Notes under the pieces: model-generated | The model's database searches: none | Seen by the model: only the letters and a program-made list of their open reading frames with translations | Told to the model about the DNA's origin: nothing | Made by a program: the position numbers and the translations under genes | NCBI RefSeq assembly: GCF_017357385.1 | Contig: NZ_CP071632.1 | Coordinates: 4,513,534-4,577,533 of the forward strand | DNA: 64,000 nt | Reading direction: 5' to 3' | Origin: Rhizobium sp. NZLR1 | GTDB lineage: Bacteria; Pseudomonadota; Alphaproteobacteria; Rhizobiales; Rhizobiaceae | Shown here: positions 47,221 through 57,564 of the stretch, piece by piece | Numbering within the stretch: position 1 is the stretch's first letter | Layout: each line of letters opens with the position of its first letter

Positions 47221-47925
47221 ATGGCTCAAACACTGCTCATGCCGAAGGCGACAGCCATCTGGCTCGTCGACAATACGGCACTGTCTTTCGATCAGATCGC
47301 GCAGTTCTGCAAACTGCATCCGCTCGAAGTCAAGGCAATCGCCGATGGCGAAGCGGCGCAGGGTATCAAGGGCCTCGACCCGATCTCGACCGGACAGCTG
47401 TCCCGCGACGAGATCGCCCGCGCCGAAGCCAATCCGAACCACAAGCTGAAGCTTTCCGAACCGAAGGTGCGGGTGCCGGAATCCAAGCGCCGCGGCCCGC
47501 GTTATACGCCGGTTTCCAAGCGTCAGGACCGCCCGAACGCTATTCTCTGGCTCGTTCGCAACCATCCGGAGCTTAAGGACGCGCAGATTTCCCGCCTCGT
47601 CGGCACCACGAAATCGACCATCGAGCAGATCCGCGAGCGCACCCACTGGAACTCCGCCAATCTGGCGCCGATGGATCCGGTAACGCTCGGCCTCTGCAGC
47701 CAGATCGATCTCGACATGGAAGTGGAAAAGGCTTCCAAGGGCCGTCCGTTGCCGACCGCCGCCGAGCTCGGCGCGACGCTGCAATCGGCTCAGGAAACCG
47801 AGCGCCTGACCCCGAGCTACGAGCGCGAGGAGGAAAAGGAAAAGGAAATCGACGCCGATGCCGTCTTCCGCAAGCTGAGTTCGCTGCGCTCGGCGCCGAA
47901 GGACGAAGACGACGATCAGTACTGA
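47221..47925 (+). CDS. trcR: Cell cycle transcriptional regulator TrcR-like (DUF1013)
   Basis: The 234 aa protein matches the DUF1013 family of alphaproteobacteria, named TrcR in current family annotation. Features are KATAIWLVDNTALSFDQIAQFCKLHPLEVKAIADGE, a helix-turn-helix-like N-terminal segment. RPNAILWLVRNHPELKDAQISRLVGTTKSTIEQIRERTHWNS-type sequence at about residues 100-140 looks like a second helix-turn-helix. The C-terminus is very acidic (EREEEKEKEIDADAV ... KDEDDDQY). A role as a transcriptional regulator linked to the cell cycle is inferred from the family. ATG 47221 starts the conserved sequence; the frame is open to 47134. A strong terminator follows. Confidence 0.85.
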   Translation: MAQTLLMPKATAIWLVDNTALSFDQIAQFCKLHPLEVKAIADGEAAQGIKGLDPISTGQLSRDEIARAEANPNHKLKLSEPKVRVPESKRRGPRYTPVSKRQDRPNAILWLVRNHPELKDAQISRLVGTTKSTIEQIRERTHWNSANLAPMDPVTLGLCSQIDLDMEVEKASKGRPLPTAAELGATLQSAQETERLTPSYEREEEKEKEIDADAVFRKLSSLRSAPKDEDDDQY

Positions 47926-47944
47926 GGCATCGACGATCTCATGA

Positions 47945-47982
47945 AAAACCCCGCCGGTATGAGCTGACCGGCGGGGTTTTTT
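47945..47982 (+). terminator. Rho-independent terminator of trcR
   Basis: AACCCCGCCGGT, loop ATGAGCTG, ACCGGCGGGGTT is followed by TTTTTG, about 20 bases after the trcR stop. Confidence 0.92.
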
Positions 47983-48004
47983 GTTGCGGATTGCCTGTTT
48001 CGAA

Positions 48005-48094
48005 TTAGCTGCGGAACAGGGTGAAGATGTTCTGCGCCGAGCTGTTGGCGATCGAGAGTGACTGGATGGCAAGCTGCTGCTGCGTCTGCAACGA
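48005..48094 (-). pseudogene. Fossil 3' end of a flagellin gene
   Basis: On the minus strand these 90 bases read SLQTQQQLAIQSLSIANS followed by SAQNIFTLFRS and a TAA stop. This is the highly conserved C-terminal D0 helix and end of rhizobial flagellins. Nothing of the rest of the gene is present: directly upstream on this strand is the prpE coding sequence, whose stop (48096-48098) lies one base beyond and in another frame. The fragment therefore has no start codon or ribosome site and cannot make flagellin. It lies between the trcR terminator and prpE, and looks like the residue of a recombination with a flagellin locus. Confidence 0.8.
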
Positions 48095-48095
48095 T

Positions 48096-50005
48096 TCACA
48101 TCGGCAGGGAACCTAGACCGCGCTGGCGCAGCGCCTCGGAAATTTCCTCTAAAACCATTGGATCATCGATGGTTGCAGGCATTTTCCAGGGTATGCCATC
48201 AGCGATCTTCTGCATCGTGCCGCGCAGGATTTTGCCGGAGCGGGTCTTCGGCAAACGGTTGACGATGATGGCCATCTTGAAGGCGGCGACAGGTCCGATC
48301 GAATCGCGAATCATCCCCACGACCTCTGATTCGATTGCCGTCGTGTCGCGGGAAACATTCCGTTTCAGCACCAGGAAACCGCACGGCACCTGGCCCTTCA
48401 ACGTATCGATCACGCCGATCACCGCGCATTCGGCGACATCGGGATGGCGGGCGCAGACTTCCTCCATCGCCCCGGTCGAGAGCCGATGACCGGCGCAATT
48501 GATGATGTCGTCGGTGCGCGACATGATGAAGAGATAGCCATCCTCGTCGATATAACCGGCGTCGGCCGTCTTGTAGTAGCCCGGAAACTCGTCGAGATAG
48601 GCCGATCGGAAACGTTCGTCGGCATTCCAGAGGGTCGGCAGGCAGCCGGGCGGCAGGGGCAGCTTCACGACGATATTGCCGAGCGTCCGCGCCTCGGTCG
48701 AATGGCCGGCATCGTCGAGCACCGCAATGTCATAGCCGGGCATCGGCAGCGCCGGCGAACCGTGCTTGACGGGAAGGGCGCCGAGGCCGAGCGGATTGGC
48801 TGCGATCGGCCAGCCGGTCTCCGTCTGCCACCAGTGATCGATGACGGGTATGGCGAGCATGCGCTCCGCCCATTTCAGCGTCTCCGGGTCCGCCCTCTCG
48901 CCGGCGAGAAACAGCGCCCGTAAATCCGGCACGCATATCGGCGCAACAGTTCACCGTCACCGTCTTCCCGCCGGATGGCGCGGAACGCCGTTGGCGCGGT
49001 GAAGAGAACACGCACCTTATGCTCCGAAACGATGCGCCAGAATGCCCCGGCATCCGGCGTGCCGACCGGTTTTCCCTCGTAGATCACCGTGGTTACGCCC
49101 GATATCAGCGGGGCATAGACAATATAGGAATGTCCGACGACCCAGCCGATATCCGAAGCCGTCCAGAAGACCTCGCCCGGCTTCAAGCCATAGATATTCC
49201 GCATCGACCAATTGAGCGCGACCAGATGGCCGCCATTGTCGCGCACGACGCCCTTTGGCTGCCCGGTGGTGCCCGAGGTATAGAGGATGTAGAGCGGGTC
49301 GGTCGCCTTGACCGGAACACAGGCGATCTCGGCGCCGCGATGCCGCGCCACCGCCGCCTCGAAATCCTGGTCGCGACCTCCGGCGAGATCTGCCCGAAGC
49401 TCCGGTCGCTGCAGCACCAGACAGCGCTCCGGCTTCGAATGCGCGATCTCGATCGCTTGGTCGACCAGAGGCTTGTAGGCAACGATGCGGCCAGGCTCGA
49501 GTCCACAACTCGCGGTGATCACCAGCTTCGCACCGCAATCATCGATACGGGCCGCAAGCTCGCTGGCGGCAAAGCCACCGAAGACGACCGAGTGAACGGC
49601 ACCGATGCGGGCGCAGGCAAGCATCGAAAACACCGCCTGTGGGACCATCGGCATATAGAGGATGACACGATCGCCTTTACCGATGCCGAGGTCGATCAGC
49701 GTCGCGGCGATGGCCTTCACCTCGTCAAGGACTTCGTCATAGCTGAAACGGCGCTTCTCGCCGGTCATCGCACTGTCGAAGATCACCGCCGTCTCGCCGC
49801 CGCGCCCGGCCGCCACATGCCGGTCCAGGCAATTGTGGCAGGTATTGGTTTCGGCCCCTGAGAACCAACGGCCATAGACGCCTTCGTCGGATGAAAATAC
49901 CTGTTCAGGCGGTTTGAACCAGTCGATATCGTCGGCTGCTTCGCGCCAGAAGGCTTCGGGATCGCGTTTCCAAGCCGCATAGGCCTGATCATAGCCGTTC
50001 TGCAT
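48096..50005 (-). pseudogene. prpE: Propionyl-CoA synthetase, interrupted by a one-base frameshift
   Basis: PrpE activates propionate to propionyl-CoA. The N-terminal part (from ATG 50005, after GGGGAGGAGCAG) has NGYDQAYAAWKRDPEAFW, ILYTSGTTGQPKGVV and SDIGWVVGHSYIVYAPL, and runs in frame to about 48935. The C-terminal part continues in another frame with PDLRALFLAGERADPETLKW, HWWQTETGWPI, and the [12 protein letters not shown] lysine motif, ending at 48096. At the junction the strand reads CGA TAT GC GTG CCG GAT. Adding one base to make GAC would restore RRYDVPDLRALF and a 636 aa protein, the normal length. Total length 1910 bases is one short of a multiple of three. Either the gene is newly broken or the base is a sequencing error. 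Confidence 0.88.
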
Positions 50006-50117
50006 CTGCTCCTCCCCAGGACATGCAAGCCTCAATCTAAGCGGGGGAGGGCGGGACGGGAAGCCCGACCAAAGCAGCGTATCGGAATAGGATGAGTTTA
50101 GGGCGGGCCGGCCTGCT

Positions 50118-50777
50118 TTAGCGCACGCCGAAAATCGCCGATCCGACGCGCACGCTGGTGGCGCCGAAGGCGATCGCCGTCTCATAGTCGCCCGACATGC
50201 CCATGGACAGTTTTTCGACCCCGCATTTGAGCGCGAGCTTTGCCAGCAAGGCGAAATGCGGCCCGGGATTTTCCTCGGCCGGCGGAATGCACATCAAACC
50301 CTCGATGGAAAGACCGAGCTCTTCGCGGCAGAGGGTGACGAAAGCTGGCGTGTCGTCAGGAGCGATACCGGCCTTCTGCGGTTCGAGCCCGGTATTGACC
50401 TGGACGTAGAGCCGCGTCGTCTTGCCCTGCCGCTTCATTTCCTCGGCAAGCGCGCGGGCGATCTTTGCCCGGTCCACCGTCTCGATGACATCGAAGAGCG
50501 CCACCGCATCCGCCGCCTTGTTCGACTGCAGAGGTCCGATCAGGTGCAGCACGATATCCGGCCGCTCGGCCTTCAGCGCCGGCCATTTGCCCTGGCTTTC
50601 CTGCACCCGGTTCTCGCCGAAGACACGCTGTCCGGCTTCGATGGCCGGGCCGATCGCCTCCGCCTCGAAGGTCTTCGACACCGCGACGAGCTGGACGGAA
50701 CCAGCCGGACGACCCGCCTGGCGTTCCCCAGTCGCAATCCGCGATCGCACGTCGTTCAAGCGCTCTTGAAGTTCCAT
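50118..50777 (-). CDS. YggS/PROSC family PLP-binding homeostasis protein
   Basis: This 219 aa single-barrel protein binds pyridoxal 5'-phosphate and maintains B6 and amino-acid balance; no catalytic reaction is established. It has the PLP lysine in LVAVSKTFEAEAI (about residue 35), FGENRVQESQGKW, LHLIGPLQSNKA, the substrate-side VNTGLEPQKAG, LMCIPP, and the C-terminal LSMGMSGDYETAIAFGATSVRVGSAIFG. All are hallmarks of the family. ATG 50777 starts the protein. It follows prpE in map order but lies upstream on this strand, with a 112-base gap. It is divergent from leuS across about 200 bases. Confidence 0.93.
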   Translation of the reverse strand: MELQERLNDVRSRIATGERQAGRPAGSVQLVAVSKTFEAEAIGPAIEAGQRVFGENRVQESQGKWPALKAERPDIVLHLIGPLQSNKAADAVALFDVIETVDRAKIARALAEEMKRQGKTTRLYVQVNTGLEPQKAGIAPDDTPAFVTLCREELGLSIEGLMCIPPAEENPGPHFALLAKLALKCGVEKLSMGMSGDYETAIAFGATSVRVGSAIFGVR

Positions 50778-50977
50778 CGTTCTGCCTCGACATACCAGCA
50801 TGAAAGGATTGGCAATGAACTAACCGGCCAATCTGTGCTTGCCAAGACCCGCTCCCGCGAAATCCCCAGCCGGGATGAAGATCGGCCGCTTGCAGCGCCT
50901 GCAAAACTTGACGCTACGGTGGTTTCATGGTGAAGGTCTCGACCAACCTCCCCTGATTTTCCGGAATTTCGAATACC

Positions 50978-53608
50978 ATGGCCACCGAACGTTATAATCC
51001 GCGCGACGCCGAGCCCCGCTGGCAGCAGAAATGGAATGAAGACAAGGTCTTCGAGACCGACAATTCCGATCCGCGCGAAAAATATTACGTCCTCGAAATG
51101 TTCCCCTATCCGTCGGGGCGCATCCATATGGGCCATGTCCGCAATTACGCCATGGGCGACGTCGTTGCCCGCTATAAACGCGCCCGCGGCTACAACGTAT
51201 TGCATCCGATGGGCTGGGACGCCTTCGGCATGCCGGCGGAAAATGCCGCCATGGAGCGCGGCGTGCATCCGGCCTCCTGGACCTACCAGAATATCGGCTC
51301 GATGAAGGCGCAGCTGAAGGCCATGGGGCTGTCGCTGGATTGGAGCCGCGAATTCGCCACCTGCGATGTCGAATATTACCAGCACCAGCAGCATCTCTTC
51401 CTGGATTTCCTGGAGAAGGGTCTGGTCTACCGCAAGCAGTCGAAGGTCAACTGGGACCCCGTCGACAATACCGTGCTCGCCAACGAGCAGGTGATCGATG
51501 GCCGCGGCTGGCGCTCCGGCGCACTGGTCGAACAACGCGAATTGACGCAATGGTTCTTCAAGATCACCGATTTCAGCCAGGACCTGCTGGACGCGCTGGA
51601 TACGCTCGACCAATGGCCGGAAAAAGTGCGCCTGATGCAGAAGAACTGGATTGGCCGATCGGAAGGCTTGGCGATCCGCTGGGAGATCGTGCCGGAAACG
51701 GCACCTGCCGGCGAAAGCGAAGTCACCGTCTATACGACCCGGCCGGACACGCTCTTCGGCGCCTCCTTCCTGGCAATTGCCGCCGATCATCCATTGGCAA
51801 AGGATGCCGCCGCTAAGAACGCGGAGATCGAAGCCTTCTGCGAGGAGTGCCGCCGCGCCGGCACGTCGCTCGCCGCCCTCGAGACCGCCGAGAAGAAGGG
51901 CATGGATACCGGTATCCGCGTCCGGCATCCGCTTGATCCCTCCTGGGAGCTGCCGGTCTACATCGCCAATTTCGTCCTGATGGATTATGGCACGGGCGCG
52001 ATCTTCGGCTGCCCCGCGGGCGACCAGCGCGACCTTGATTTTGCTCGGAAATATGGCCTACCGGTCGTGCCTGTCGTCATGCCGAGGGATGGCGATGCGG
52101 CAAGCTTTTACGTCGGCGACACCGCCTATGACGGCGAGGGTGTGATGATCAATTCGCGCTTCCTCGACGGCAAGACGACCGAGGAAGCCTTCAATATTGT
52201 TGCCGACCGGCTGTCGGCCGCTTCGCTGGGCAATACGCCGCAGGGCGAGCGCAAGGTCAATTTCCGTCTGCGCGACTGGGGCATTTCCCGGCAGCGTTAT
52301 TGGGGCTGCCCGATCCCGGTCATCCACTGCGATGATTGCGGCGTCGTGCCGGTACCGAAGAAGGACCTGCCGGTCAAGCTGCCCGACGACGTCACCTTCG
52401 ACCAGCCGGGCAATCCTCTCGACCGTCATCCAACTTGGCGGCACGTCTCCTGCCCGACCTGCGGCAAGGACGCCCGCCGCGAGACGGATACGATGGATAC
52501 GTTCGTCGATTCGAGCTGGTATTTCACCCGTTTTACCGCGCCCTGGGAGGGAAAACCGACCGATCCTGAGGCGGCTAACCGCTGGCTGCCGGTCGACCAG
52601 TATATCGGCGGCATCGAGCACGCGATTCTGCACCTGCTCTATTCCCGCTTCTTCACCCGCGCCATGCGCGAGACCGGCCATGTTGCCGCCACCGAACCCT
52701 TCAAGGGTCTCTTCACCCAGGGTATGGTGGTCCATGAAACCTATAGCCGTGACGCCGGCGCCGGCCGCGAGTGGGTGGCACCGGCCGATATCCGCATCGA
52801 CGAGCTTGACGGCAAACGCCGGGCTTTTCTCCTGACGAGCAACGAAGAAGTCGCGATCGGCTCGATCGAGAAGATGTCGAAATCGAAGAAGAACGTCGTC
52901 GACCCCGACGATATCATCGCCTCCTATGGCGCCGATACCGCCCGTTTCTTCGTTCTGTCCGACTCCCCTCCGGAGCGTGATGTCATCTGGTCCGAGGCCG
53001 GCGTCGAAGGCGCCCACCGTTTCACCCAACGTCTGTGGCGGTTGATTTCTGAAGCCGCGGAGGCACTCTCGACCGTCGCGCCTGCGCCGGCAACCGAGGG
53101 GGAAGCGCTGTCGATTTCGCAGGCCGCTCACAAGACGCTGAAGGCTGTCGAAAACGATTATGACAAGCTCTGGTTCAACAAGGCGGTCGCCCGAATTTAT
53201 GAACTGGTGAACGCGCTGGCCGCGCCGATGACCAGGGTTGCGACGGGCGAGGGTGATGTCACCTATCGCGCAGCAGTGCGTGATGCCGCCGAGATCCTGA
53301 TCCAGCTGGTCGCGCCGATGACGCCGCATCTGGCTGAGGAATGCTGGACGGCACTCGGCAATGAAGGGCTGCTTGCCCGAACCGACTGGCCGCGATACGA
53401 CGAGACGCTCGTCATCGAAAATGATGTCGTCCTGCCCGTACAGATCAACGGCAAGAAACGCGCTGAATTGACAATTTCTCGCGACGCAGATCAGAATGCC
53501 GTCACCGACGCCGTGCTGGAGCTGGATGCGGTGAAAAACGCGCTCAACGGACAGGCACCGAAGAAGATCATCGTGGTTCCCCAAAGGATTGTAAACATTG
53601 TCGTCTGA
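50978..53608 (+). CDS. leuS: Leucyl-tRNA synthetase
   Basis: LeuS charges tRNA-Leu. The 876 aa class I synthetase has the HIGH-type motif in [18 protein letters not shown] (about residues 43-60), the CP1 editing domain with [14 protein letters not shown] and [18 protein letters not shown], and the KMSKSKKNV loop beginning at residue 632. A leucine-specific insertion and C-terminal anticodon domain are present. ATG 50978 is used; a Shine-Dalgarno is not obvious. Its last 11 bases overlap the start of lptE, and holA follows, a conserved leuS-lptE-holA order in proteobacteria that implies one operon. Confidence 0.97.
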   Translation: MATERYNPRDAEPRWQQKWNEDKVFETDNSDPREKYYVLEMFPYPSGRIHMGHVRNYAMGDVVARYKRARGYNVLHPMGWDAFGMPAENAAMERGVHPASWTYQNIGSMKAQLKAMGLSLDWSREFATCDVEYYQHQQHLFLDFLEKGLVYRKQSKVNWDPVDNTVLANEQVIDGRGWRSGALVEQRELTQWFFKITDFSQDLLDALDTLDQWPEKVRLMQKNWIGRSEGLAIRWEIVPETAPAGESEVTVYTTRPDTLFGASFLAIAADHPLAKDAAAKNAEIEAFCEECRRAGTSLAALETAEKKGMDTGIRVRHPLDPSWELPVYIANFVLMDYGTGAIFGCPAGDQRDLDFARKYGLPVVPVVMPRDGDAASFYVGDTAYDGEGVMINSRFLDGKTTEEAFNIVADRLSAASLGNTPQGERKVNFRLRDWGISRQRYWGCPIPVIHCDDCGVVPVPKKDLPVKLPDDVTFDQPGNPLDRHPTWRHVSCPTCGKDARRETDTMDTFVDSSWYFTRFTAPWEGKPTDPEAANRWLPVDQYIGGIEHAILHLLYSRFFTRAMRETGHVAATEPFKGLFTQGMVVHETYSRDAGAGREWVAPADIRIDELDGKRRAFLLTSNEEVAIGSIEKMSKSKKNVVDPDDIIASYGADTARFFVLSDSPPERDVIWSEAGVEGAHRFTQRLWRLISEAAEALSTVAPAPATEGEALSISQAAHKTLKAVENDYDKLWFNKAVARIYELVNALAAPMTRVATGEGDVTYRAAVRDAAEILIQLVAPMTPHLAEECWTALGNEGLLARTDWPRYDETLVIENDVVLPVQINGKKRAELTISRDADQNAVTDAVLELDAVKNALNGQAPKKIIVVPQRIVNIVV

Positions 53609-54119
53609 TATCGCTTACAAGCTGGTCCGCAATGCCGGCATCGCCATGATCCTGGCCTCCACGGCTTTTCTCTCTGCCTGCCAGGTTCGGCCGCTCTACT
53701 CGGAAAATTCCGGTCTCACCGAAAAGCTTTCCTCGGTCGGCTTTTCCCCGGCAGGCAGCCGGGTCGAGCAGCAAGTCCGCAATCGCTTGATTTTTATAGC
53801 CTCGCGTGGGGCCGGCGAACCTGAAAAGCCGGAATTTCAGGTCGAGATGCATACAACTTCGTCTGTCGCCGATACTCTGCTTCGGGATTCGGCCGATACC
53901 TCGCGAGCCGGTCGTGTGACCGTCAGCGTCACCTATACGCTGCGCGCAGCGACCGATAATCACGTCATCAAGGCTGGCAGCCGTGCAACCACGGCGCTGG
54001 TGGATTTCCCTGACCAGGAGTTTGCCAAGCAGCGGGCAATCCGTGATGCCCAGAACCGCGCGGCGGATCAGGTGGCGGAATTCGTGGGAGCCGATATCGC
54101 CGCTGCGCTCAGCCGCTGA
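53598..54119 (+). CDS. lptE: LPS assembly lipoprotein LptE
   Basis: LptE is the outer-membrane lipoprotein that plugs LptD and helps insert LPS. The 173 aa protein has an N-terminal signal with lipobox ([11 protein letters not shown], lipidated cysteine about residue 28). [11 protein letters not shown] follows, a classic LptE/RlpB start, as do the beta-sandwich segments [15 protein letters not shown] and [17 protein letters not shown]. The start is TTG at 53598, overlapping the leuS end by 11 bases; AAAGGATT lies upstream. Position between leuS and holA supports the call, as this is the usual location of the gene. Confidence 0.9.
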   Translation: MSSDIAYKLVRNAGIAMILASTAFLSACQVRPLYSENSGLTEKLSSVGFSPAGSRVEQQVRNRLIFIASRGAGEPEKPEFQVEMHTTSSVADTLLRDSADTSRAGRVTVSVTYTLRAATDNHVIKAGSRATTALVDFPDQEFAKQRAIRDAQNRAADQVAEFVGADIAAALSR

Positions 54120-54129
54120 GGGCGGTGAT

Positions 54130-55170
54130 GTGGCAGAGTTAAAATCCCACGAATTCGAGACCTTCCTGCAGAAATCGGTGCGGAACTATCGGATATTCGT
54201 CATCTATGGCCCCGACCGCGGCCTCGTCTCTGAGCGTGCTGCTCTGCTTGCCGGCAAGACCGGTGTCGCCCTCGATGATCCCTTCTCGCTGACCAAGCTC
54301 GATATCGGCGACCTGCAGAAGGATCCGGGACGGCTGCTCGACGAAGCTCAGTCTATCGGGCTGTTTGGCGGTGAGAAGCTGATCTGGATCCGCGGCGCCG
54401 CCAATGAAAAATATCTTGTCGATCCCTTAGCGTTGCTGGCTGAAAAGCCACTTGAAGCCGCCCATCTGATTGTCGAGGCTGGTGACTTGAAGAAGGGCTC
54501 CTTGCTGCGCAAGACGGCCGAGGCCGCGCGATCGATCATGACGATCCCGTCTTACGCCGATGACAGCCGTGCCCTGAATGCCCTGATCGACGTTGAACTC
54601 GGCGCGGAGAAGCTCGGCATCACCCCGGCTGCGCGCCAGGCGCTGATCGCATTGATCGGCGGTGACCGCATCGCGTCACGCAACGAGGTGCGCAAGCTTG
54701 CCCTTTATTGTCGCGGGTTCGATACGGTCGAGGAACATCACGTTACCGAAATAATCGGTGATGCCAGTGCGATCTCCGTTGACGATGCGGTCGACGCTAT
54801 CCTGAGTGGCGATCTCAACGGTTTTATGCACGCCATGCAGAAGATCAGCAGCTCGAAAACCGCGATCTTTCTCGTGCTCCAGGCATGCCTGAAACAGTTT
54901 CAGCTTCTCGATACGATGCGCGCCGAAATGGAAGAAAAGCGCCTGCAGGCGCCCCAGATCATGCAGACCATGGGTCGTCACCTGCATTTCCGCCGCAAGC
55001 CGATCATCGAACAGGCGCTACGCCAATGGACAGCGGAAAGCATCGCTCGTGAATCCAATCGTCTGCAGGCCGCGATCTTGCAGAGCCGACGGCGACAGGT
55101 TCTGGAGGATAGCGTTGCGATGCAAACGCTTCTCTCCACCACCCTTCAATCCGGGCGTAAATCTGCCTAA
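54130..55170 (+). CDS. holA: DNA polymerase III delta subunit
   Basis: HolA is the wrench of the clamp loader that opens the beta clamp. The 346 aa protein begins with domain I (RIFVIYGPDRGLVSERAALL), continues with FSLTKLDIGDLQKDPGRLLDEAQSIGLFGGEKLIWIRG and ends in the helical collar domain (KTAIFLVLQACLKQFQLL). Typical length is about 340 aa. The start is GTG at 54130, preceded by GAGGGCGG, 11 bases after the lptE stop; the frame is open further upstream inside lptE, but that part is not HolA. It is the last gene of the leuS-lptE-holA unit and is convergent with parB. Confidence 0.92.
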   Translation: MAELKSHEFETFLQKSVRNYRIFVIYGPDRGLVSERAALLAGKTGVALDDPFSLTKLDIGDLQKDPGRLLDEAQSIGLFGGEKLIWIRGAANEKYLVDPLALLAEKPLEAAHLIVEAGDLKKGSLLRKTAEAARSIMTIPSYADDSRALNALIDVELGAEKLGITPAARQALIALIGGDRIASRNEVRKLALYCRGFDTVEEHHVTEIIGDASAISVDDAVDAILSGDLNGFMHAMQKISSSKTAIFLVLQACLKQFQLLDTMRAEMEEKRLQAPQIMQTMGRHLHFRRKPIIEQALRQWTAESIARESNRLQAAILQSRRRQVLEDSVAMQTLLSTTLQSGRKSA

Positions 55171-55201
55171 CGCGCTATCCCGGAATTTCGGGCGGCGTGC
55201 A

Positions 55202-56083
55202 TTAGCGTCTCTCAAGCAAACGGCAGACTTCTTCGAGTTGCTCTAGCGACTTATAGGAAATTTTGATCTGGCCGCCGCTGGTCTTGTGATTAATCGCAAC
55301 ATCGAGGCCGAGTGCATCGGAAAGGGTCCGCTCCAAGGCCAGCGTGTCAGAATCCTTCTGATCTCGCCGAGAGACGGCCAGTTGCGGCTCCGATTGCGCC
55401 TTGATATTATTCTGCGCCAGCTTTTCCGCGTCGCGCACCGACATGCCCTTGGCAACGATCGTACGGGCTAGACCTGTCGGGTCAGGCGTCGAAACCAGCG
55501 CCCGTGCATGCCCAGCCGACAAGCTGCCGGCTGCAAGAAGGTCGCGAACCGGATCGGGCAGCTTCAACAGGCGCAACGAATTTGCCACGTGGCTGCGGCT
55601 CTTGCCGATAATCTCGCCAAGGTCGTTCTGCGTATAGCCATACTCAGCAATAAGTTGCTCATAGCCCAACGCCTCTTCGAGAGCATTGAGATCCGCGCGC
55701 TGTACGTTTTCGACAATGGCGATCTCTAGCGCCGTCTTGTCATCCACGTCGCGGACAATGACGGGAATGTCAATCAGCCCGGCAAGCTGGGCAGCACGCC
55801 AGCGTCGCTCGCCAGCGATGATTTCATAGCGATCGCGGTCCATCGTCCGTACGACAATTGGCTGAACGATGCCGTGTTGACGAATGGAACTGGCAAGATC
55901 GTGCAGTTCAGTATCATCGAAGAAACGACGAGGATTGCGGGGGTTACGACTGACGAATTCGATCGGGATCATCCTGTCGGCACTGATCGTCCGGTCAGCT
56001 TCAACCGGGACAGGCTGATCCATTTCGCCAATCAGAGCCGCAAGGCCGCGGCCCAATCGCCTTTTCGATACATCGTCATTCAT
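55202..56083 (-). CDS. parB: Chromosome partitioning protein ParB
   Basis: ParB binds parS, spreads as a CTP-dependent clamp and recruits SMC and ParA. The 293 aa protein has the N-terminal ParA-interacting peptide (KRRLGRGLAALIGE), and the CTP-binding domain with PIVVRTMDRDRYEIIAGERRWRAAQLAG (GERRxRA near residues 91-97) and IAIVENVQRADLNALEEA. A helix-turn-helix (YTQNDLGEIIGKSRSHVANSLRLLKL) and the C-terminal dimer domain follow. It lies 26 bases downstream of parA. Four parS or parS-like sites occur in this window. Confidence 0.95.
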   Translation of the reverse strand: MNDDVSKRRLGRGLAALIGEMDQPVPVEADRTISADRMIPIEFVSRNPRNPRRFFDDTELHDLASSIRQHGIVQPIVVRTMDRDRYEIIAGERRWRAAQLAGLIDIPVIVRDVDDKTALEIAIVENVQRADLNALEEALGYEQLIAEYGYTQNDLGEIIGKSRSHVANSLRLLKLPDPVRDLLAAGSLSAGHARALVSTPDPTGLARTIVAKGMSVRDAEKLAQNNIKAQSEPQLAVSRRDQKDSDTLALERTLSDALGLDVAINHKTSGGQIKISYKSLEQLEEVCRLLERR

Positions 56084-56109
56084 GACCTAAATTACCTCTG
56101 AAATGATAA

Positions 56110-56904
56110 TCACGCCGCCAGTCTCTGGCGCTCGCGCTGGATGACCTCCGAGGCAAGTTGCAAATAGGCCTGGCTGCCCGCGCATTTCAGATCATAGAGA
56201 ATAGCCGGCTTGCCGTAAGAGGGCGCCTCGGAAACCCGCACGTTGCGCGGAATTAACGTGTGGTAAACCTTTTCCCCGAGATGAGTGCGTACATCATTGA
56301 CCACTTGCTGGGCAAGATTGTTGCGCGCATCGAACATCGTCAAGACGATTCCCTGAATATCCAGGCGTGGGTTAACCGTCCGCCGAACCTGGCTGACAGT
56401 CTCAAGCAACTGGCTTAATCCCTCCAAAGCAAAGAATTCGCATTGCAGCGGCACCAACACCGAATGCGCGGCCGCCATGGCATTCATCGTCAGCAGATTG
56501 AACGAGGGCGGGCAATCGAGAAGAATATACGAAAACGCCTGTGCCTCGGGCGAAGACAGGGCCTTGCGCAACTTGAACACCCGATCGCTCTGCTGGGAGA
56601 TCTCCATCTCGACACCGAGAAGATCCATCGTCGAAGGAACGATAGACAGATTGGGAACGGCTGTCTCGAGCGTCACCTCAGTGATTCCGCGCTCGCCGAT
56701 CATCAGATCATAAGAGGAAAGCTTGCGATCGCGGCGGTCGATCCCGAGGCCGGTGCTGGCATTACCCTGCGGATCGAGATCGATGATCAGGACGCGCTCG
56801 CCAATAGCAGCAAGCGCTGTTGCGAGATTGATTGCGGTGGTCGTTTTGCCAACCCCACCCTTCTGATTTGCGATGGTGATAATCCGGTGTCGTTCGCCAG
56901 CCAT
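56110..56904 (-). CDS. parA: Chromosome partitioning ATPase ParA (Soj)
   Basis: ParA is a Walker-type ATPase that binds DNA non-specifically and pulls ParB-parS complexes apart. The 264 aa protein has the deviant Walker A KGGVGKTTTAINLATALAA, the A' region LLIDLDPQGNASTGLG-like IIDLDPQGNASTG, and ILLDCPPSFNLLTMNA (Walker B). It is the short chromosomal type without an N-terminal helix-turn-helix. I start at ATG 56904 (MAGERHRIITIANQ); the open frame continues upstream to 56970 into rsmG. It is 19 bases after rsmG and 26 bases before parB, giving the operon rsmG-parA-parB. Confidence 0.95.
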   Translation of the reverse strand: MAGERHRIITIANQKGGVGKTTTAINLATALAAIGERVLIIDLDPQGNASTGLGIDRRDRKLSSYDLMIGERGITEVTLETAVPNLSIVPSTMDLLGVEMEISQQSDRVFKLRKALSSPEAQAFSYILLDCPPSFNLLTMNAMAAAHSVLVPLQCEFFALEGLSQLLETVSQVRRTVNPRLDIQGIVLTMFDARNNLAQQVVNDVRTHLGEKVYHTLIPRNVRVSEAPSYGKPAILYDLKCAGSQAYLQLASEVIQRERQRLAA

Positions 56905-56923
56905 TGCCGCAATATCCGATCTG

Positions 56924-57541
56924 TTAAACCAAGCGCCGGAGATTCGATATTTCCAATACAACAGATTCATGCTCGACGGCGCTTCTATGTTCTAACAGAT
57001 CGAATTCCCACCGACCACGTGCTTTGTCGATTTCCCTCAGGTAATCCCGGCCTTTATGAAAAAAACCGCGGCAGTCTTCCTTATCCAACATCCACGGGGC
57101 GGAATATCCCATGAGACCGTCGAGGTCGGCAAGCGCCCGAGCTGAAATAGCCCCGCATCCGCCGATCTCAGCATGCGCATCTTCGATTCGAATGCTGTGC
57201 ACGCTCCCGCGCGCATGTGTCTCGCGCAACGCAGTTCTGAGGAAGGCCGCCTTTTTATGATTGCTCTCGACCAGATGCACCCAACCATCCCGAAGTTCGG
57301 CCAGAAAGATCGCCGTGATGACGCCTGGAAAGCCACCTCCGCTCCCGAGGTCGACCCAGGTCGTCGGCTTGGGATGGATCTGAAACACCTGGCTGCTGTC
57401 CGCAATGTGCCTGTCCCAGAGGTCGCCGAGCGTCGACGGCGCCACCAGATTGATGGTCTTTGCCCACTTTTGAAAGAGCGCCGCAAAATGTTGCAGCCGT
57501 TCCTGTGTTTCACGTGAAACACGCAAACCGTTTAATTCCAT
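56924..57541 (-). CDS. rsmG: 16S rRNA (guanine-527 N7)-methyltransferase RsmG (GidB)
   Basis: RsmG methylates G527 of 16S rRNA in the 530 loop; loss gives low-level streptomycin resistance in many bacteria. The 205 aa protein has [27 protein letters not shown], the SAM motif [21 protein letters not shown] and [18 protein letters not shown]. The start codon at 57541 is followed by a perfect parS site that encodes VSRET (codons 8-12). mnmG lies 23 bases upstream on the same strand; the order mnmG-rsmG-parA-parB is the classic origin-side cluster. Confidence 0.95.
   Translation of the reverse strand: MELNGLRVSRETQERLQHFAALFQKWAKTINLVAPSTLGDLWDRHIADSSQVFQIHPKPTTWVDLGSGGGFPGVITAIFLAELRDGWVHLVESNHKKAAFLRTALRETHARGSVHSIRIEDAHAEIGGCGAISARALADLDGLMGYSAPWMLDKEDCRGFFHKGRDYLREIDKARGRWEFDLLEHRSAVEHESVVLEISNLRRLV
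57506..57521. promoter_or_regulatory. parS: Perfect parS centromere site inside rsmG
   Basis: TGTTTCACGTGAAACA is an exact match to the 16-base bacterial parS consensus. It lies in the rsmG coding sequence near its 5' end, where it encodes VSRET, about 0.6 kb from parA. Confidence 0.95.
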
Positions 57542-57564
57542 TCTAAGACTCTCAAATCTTGTCG

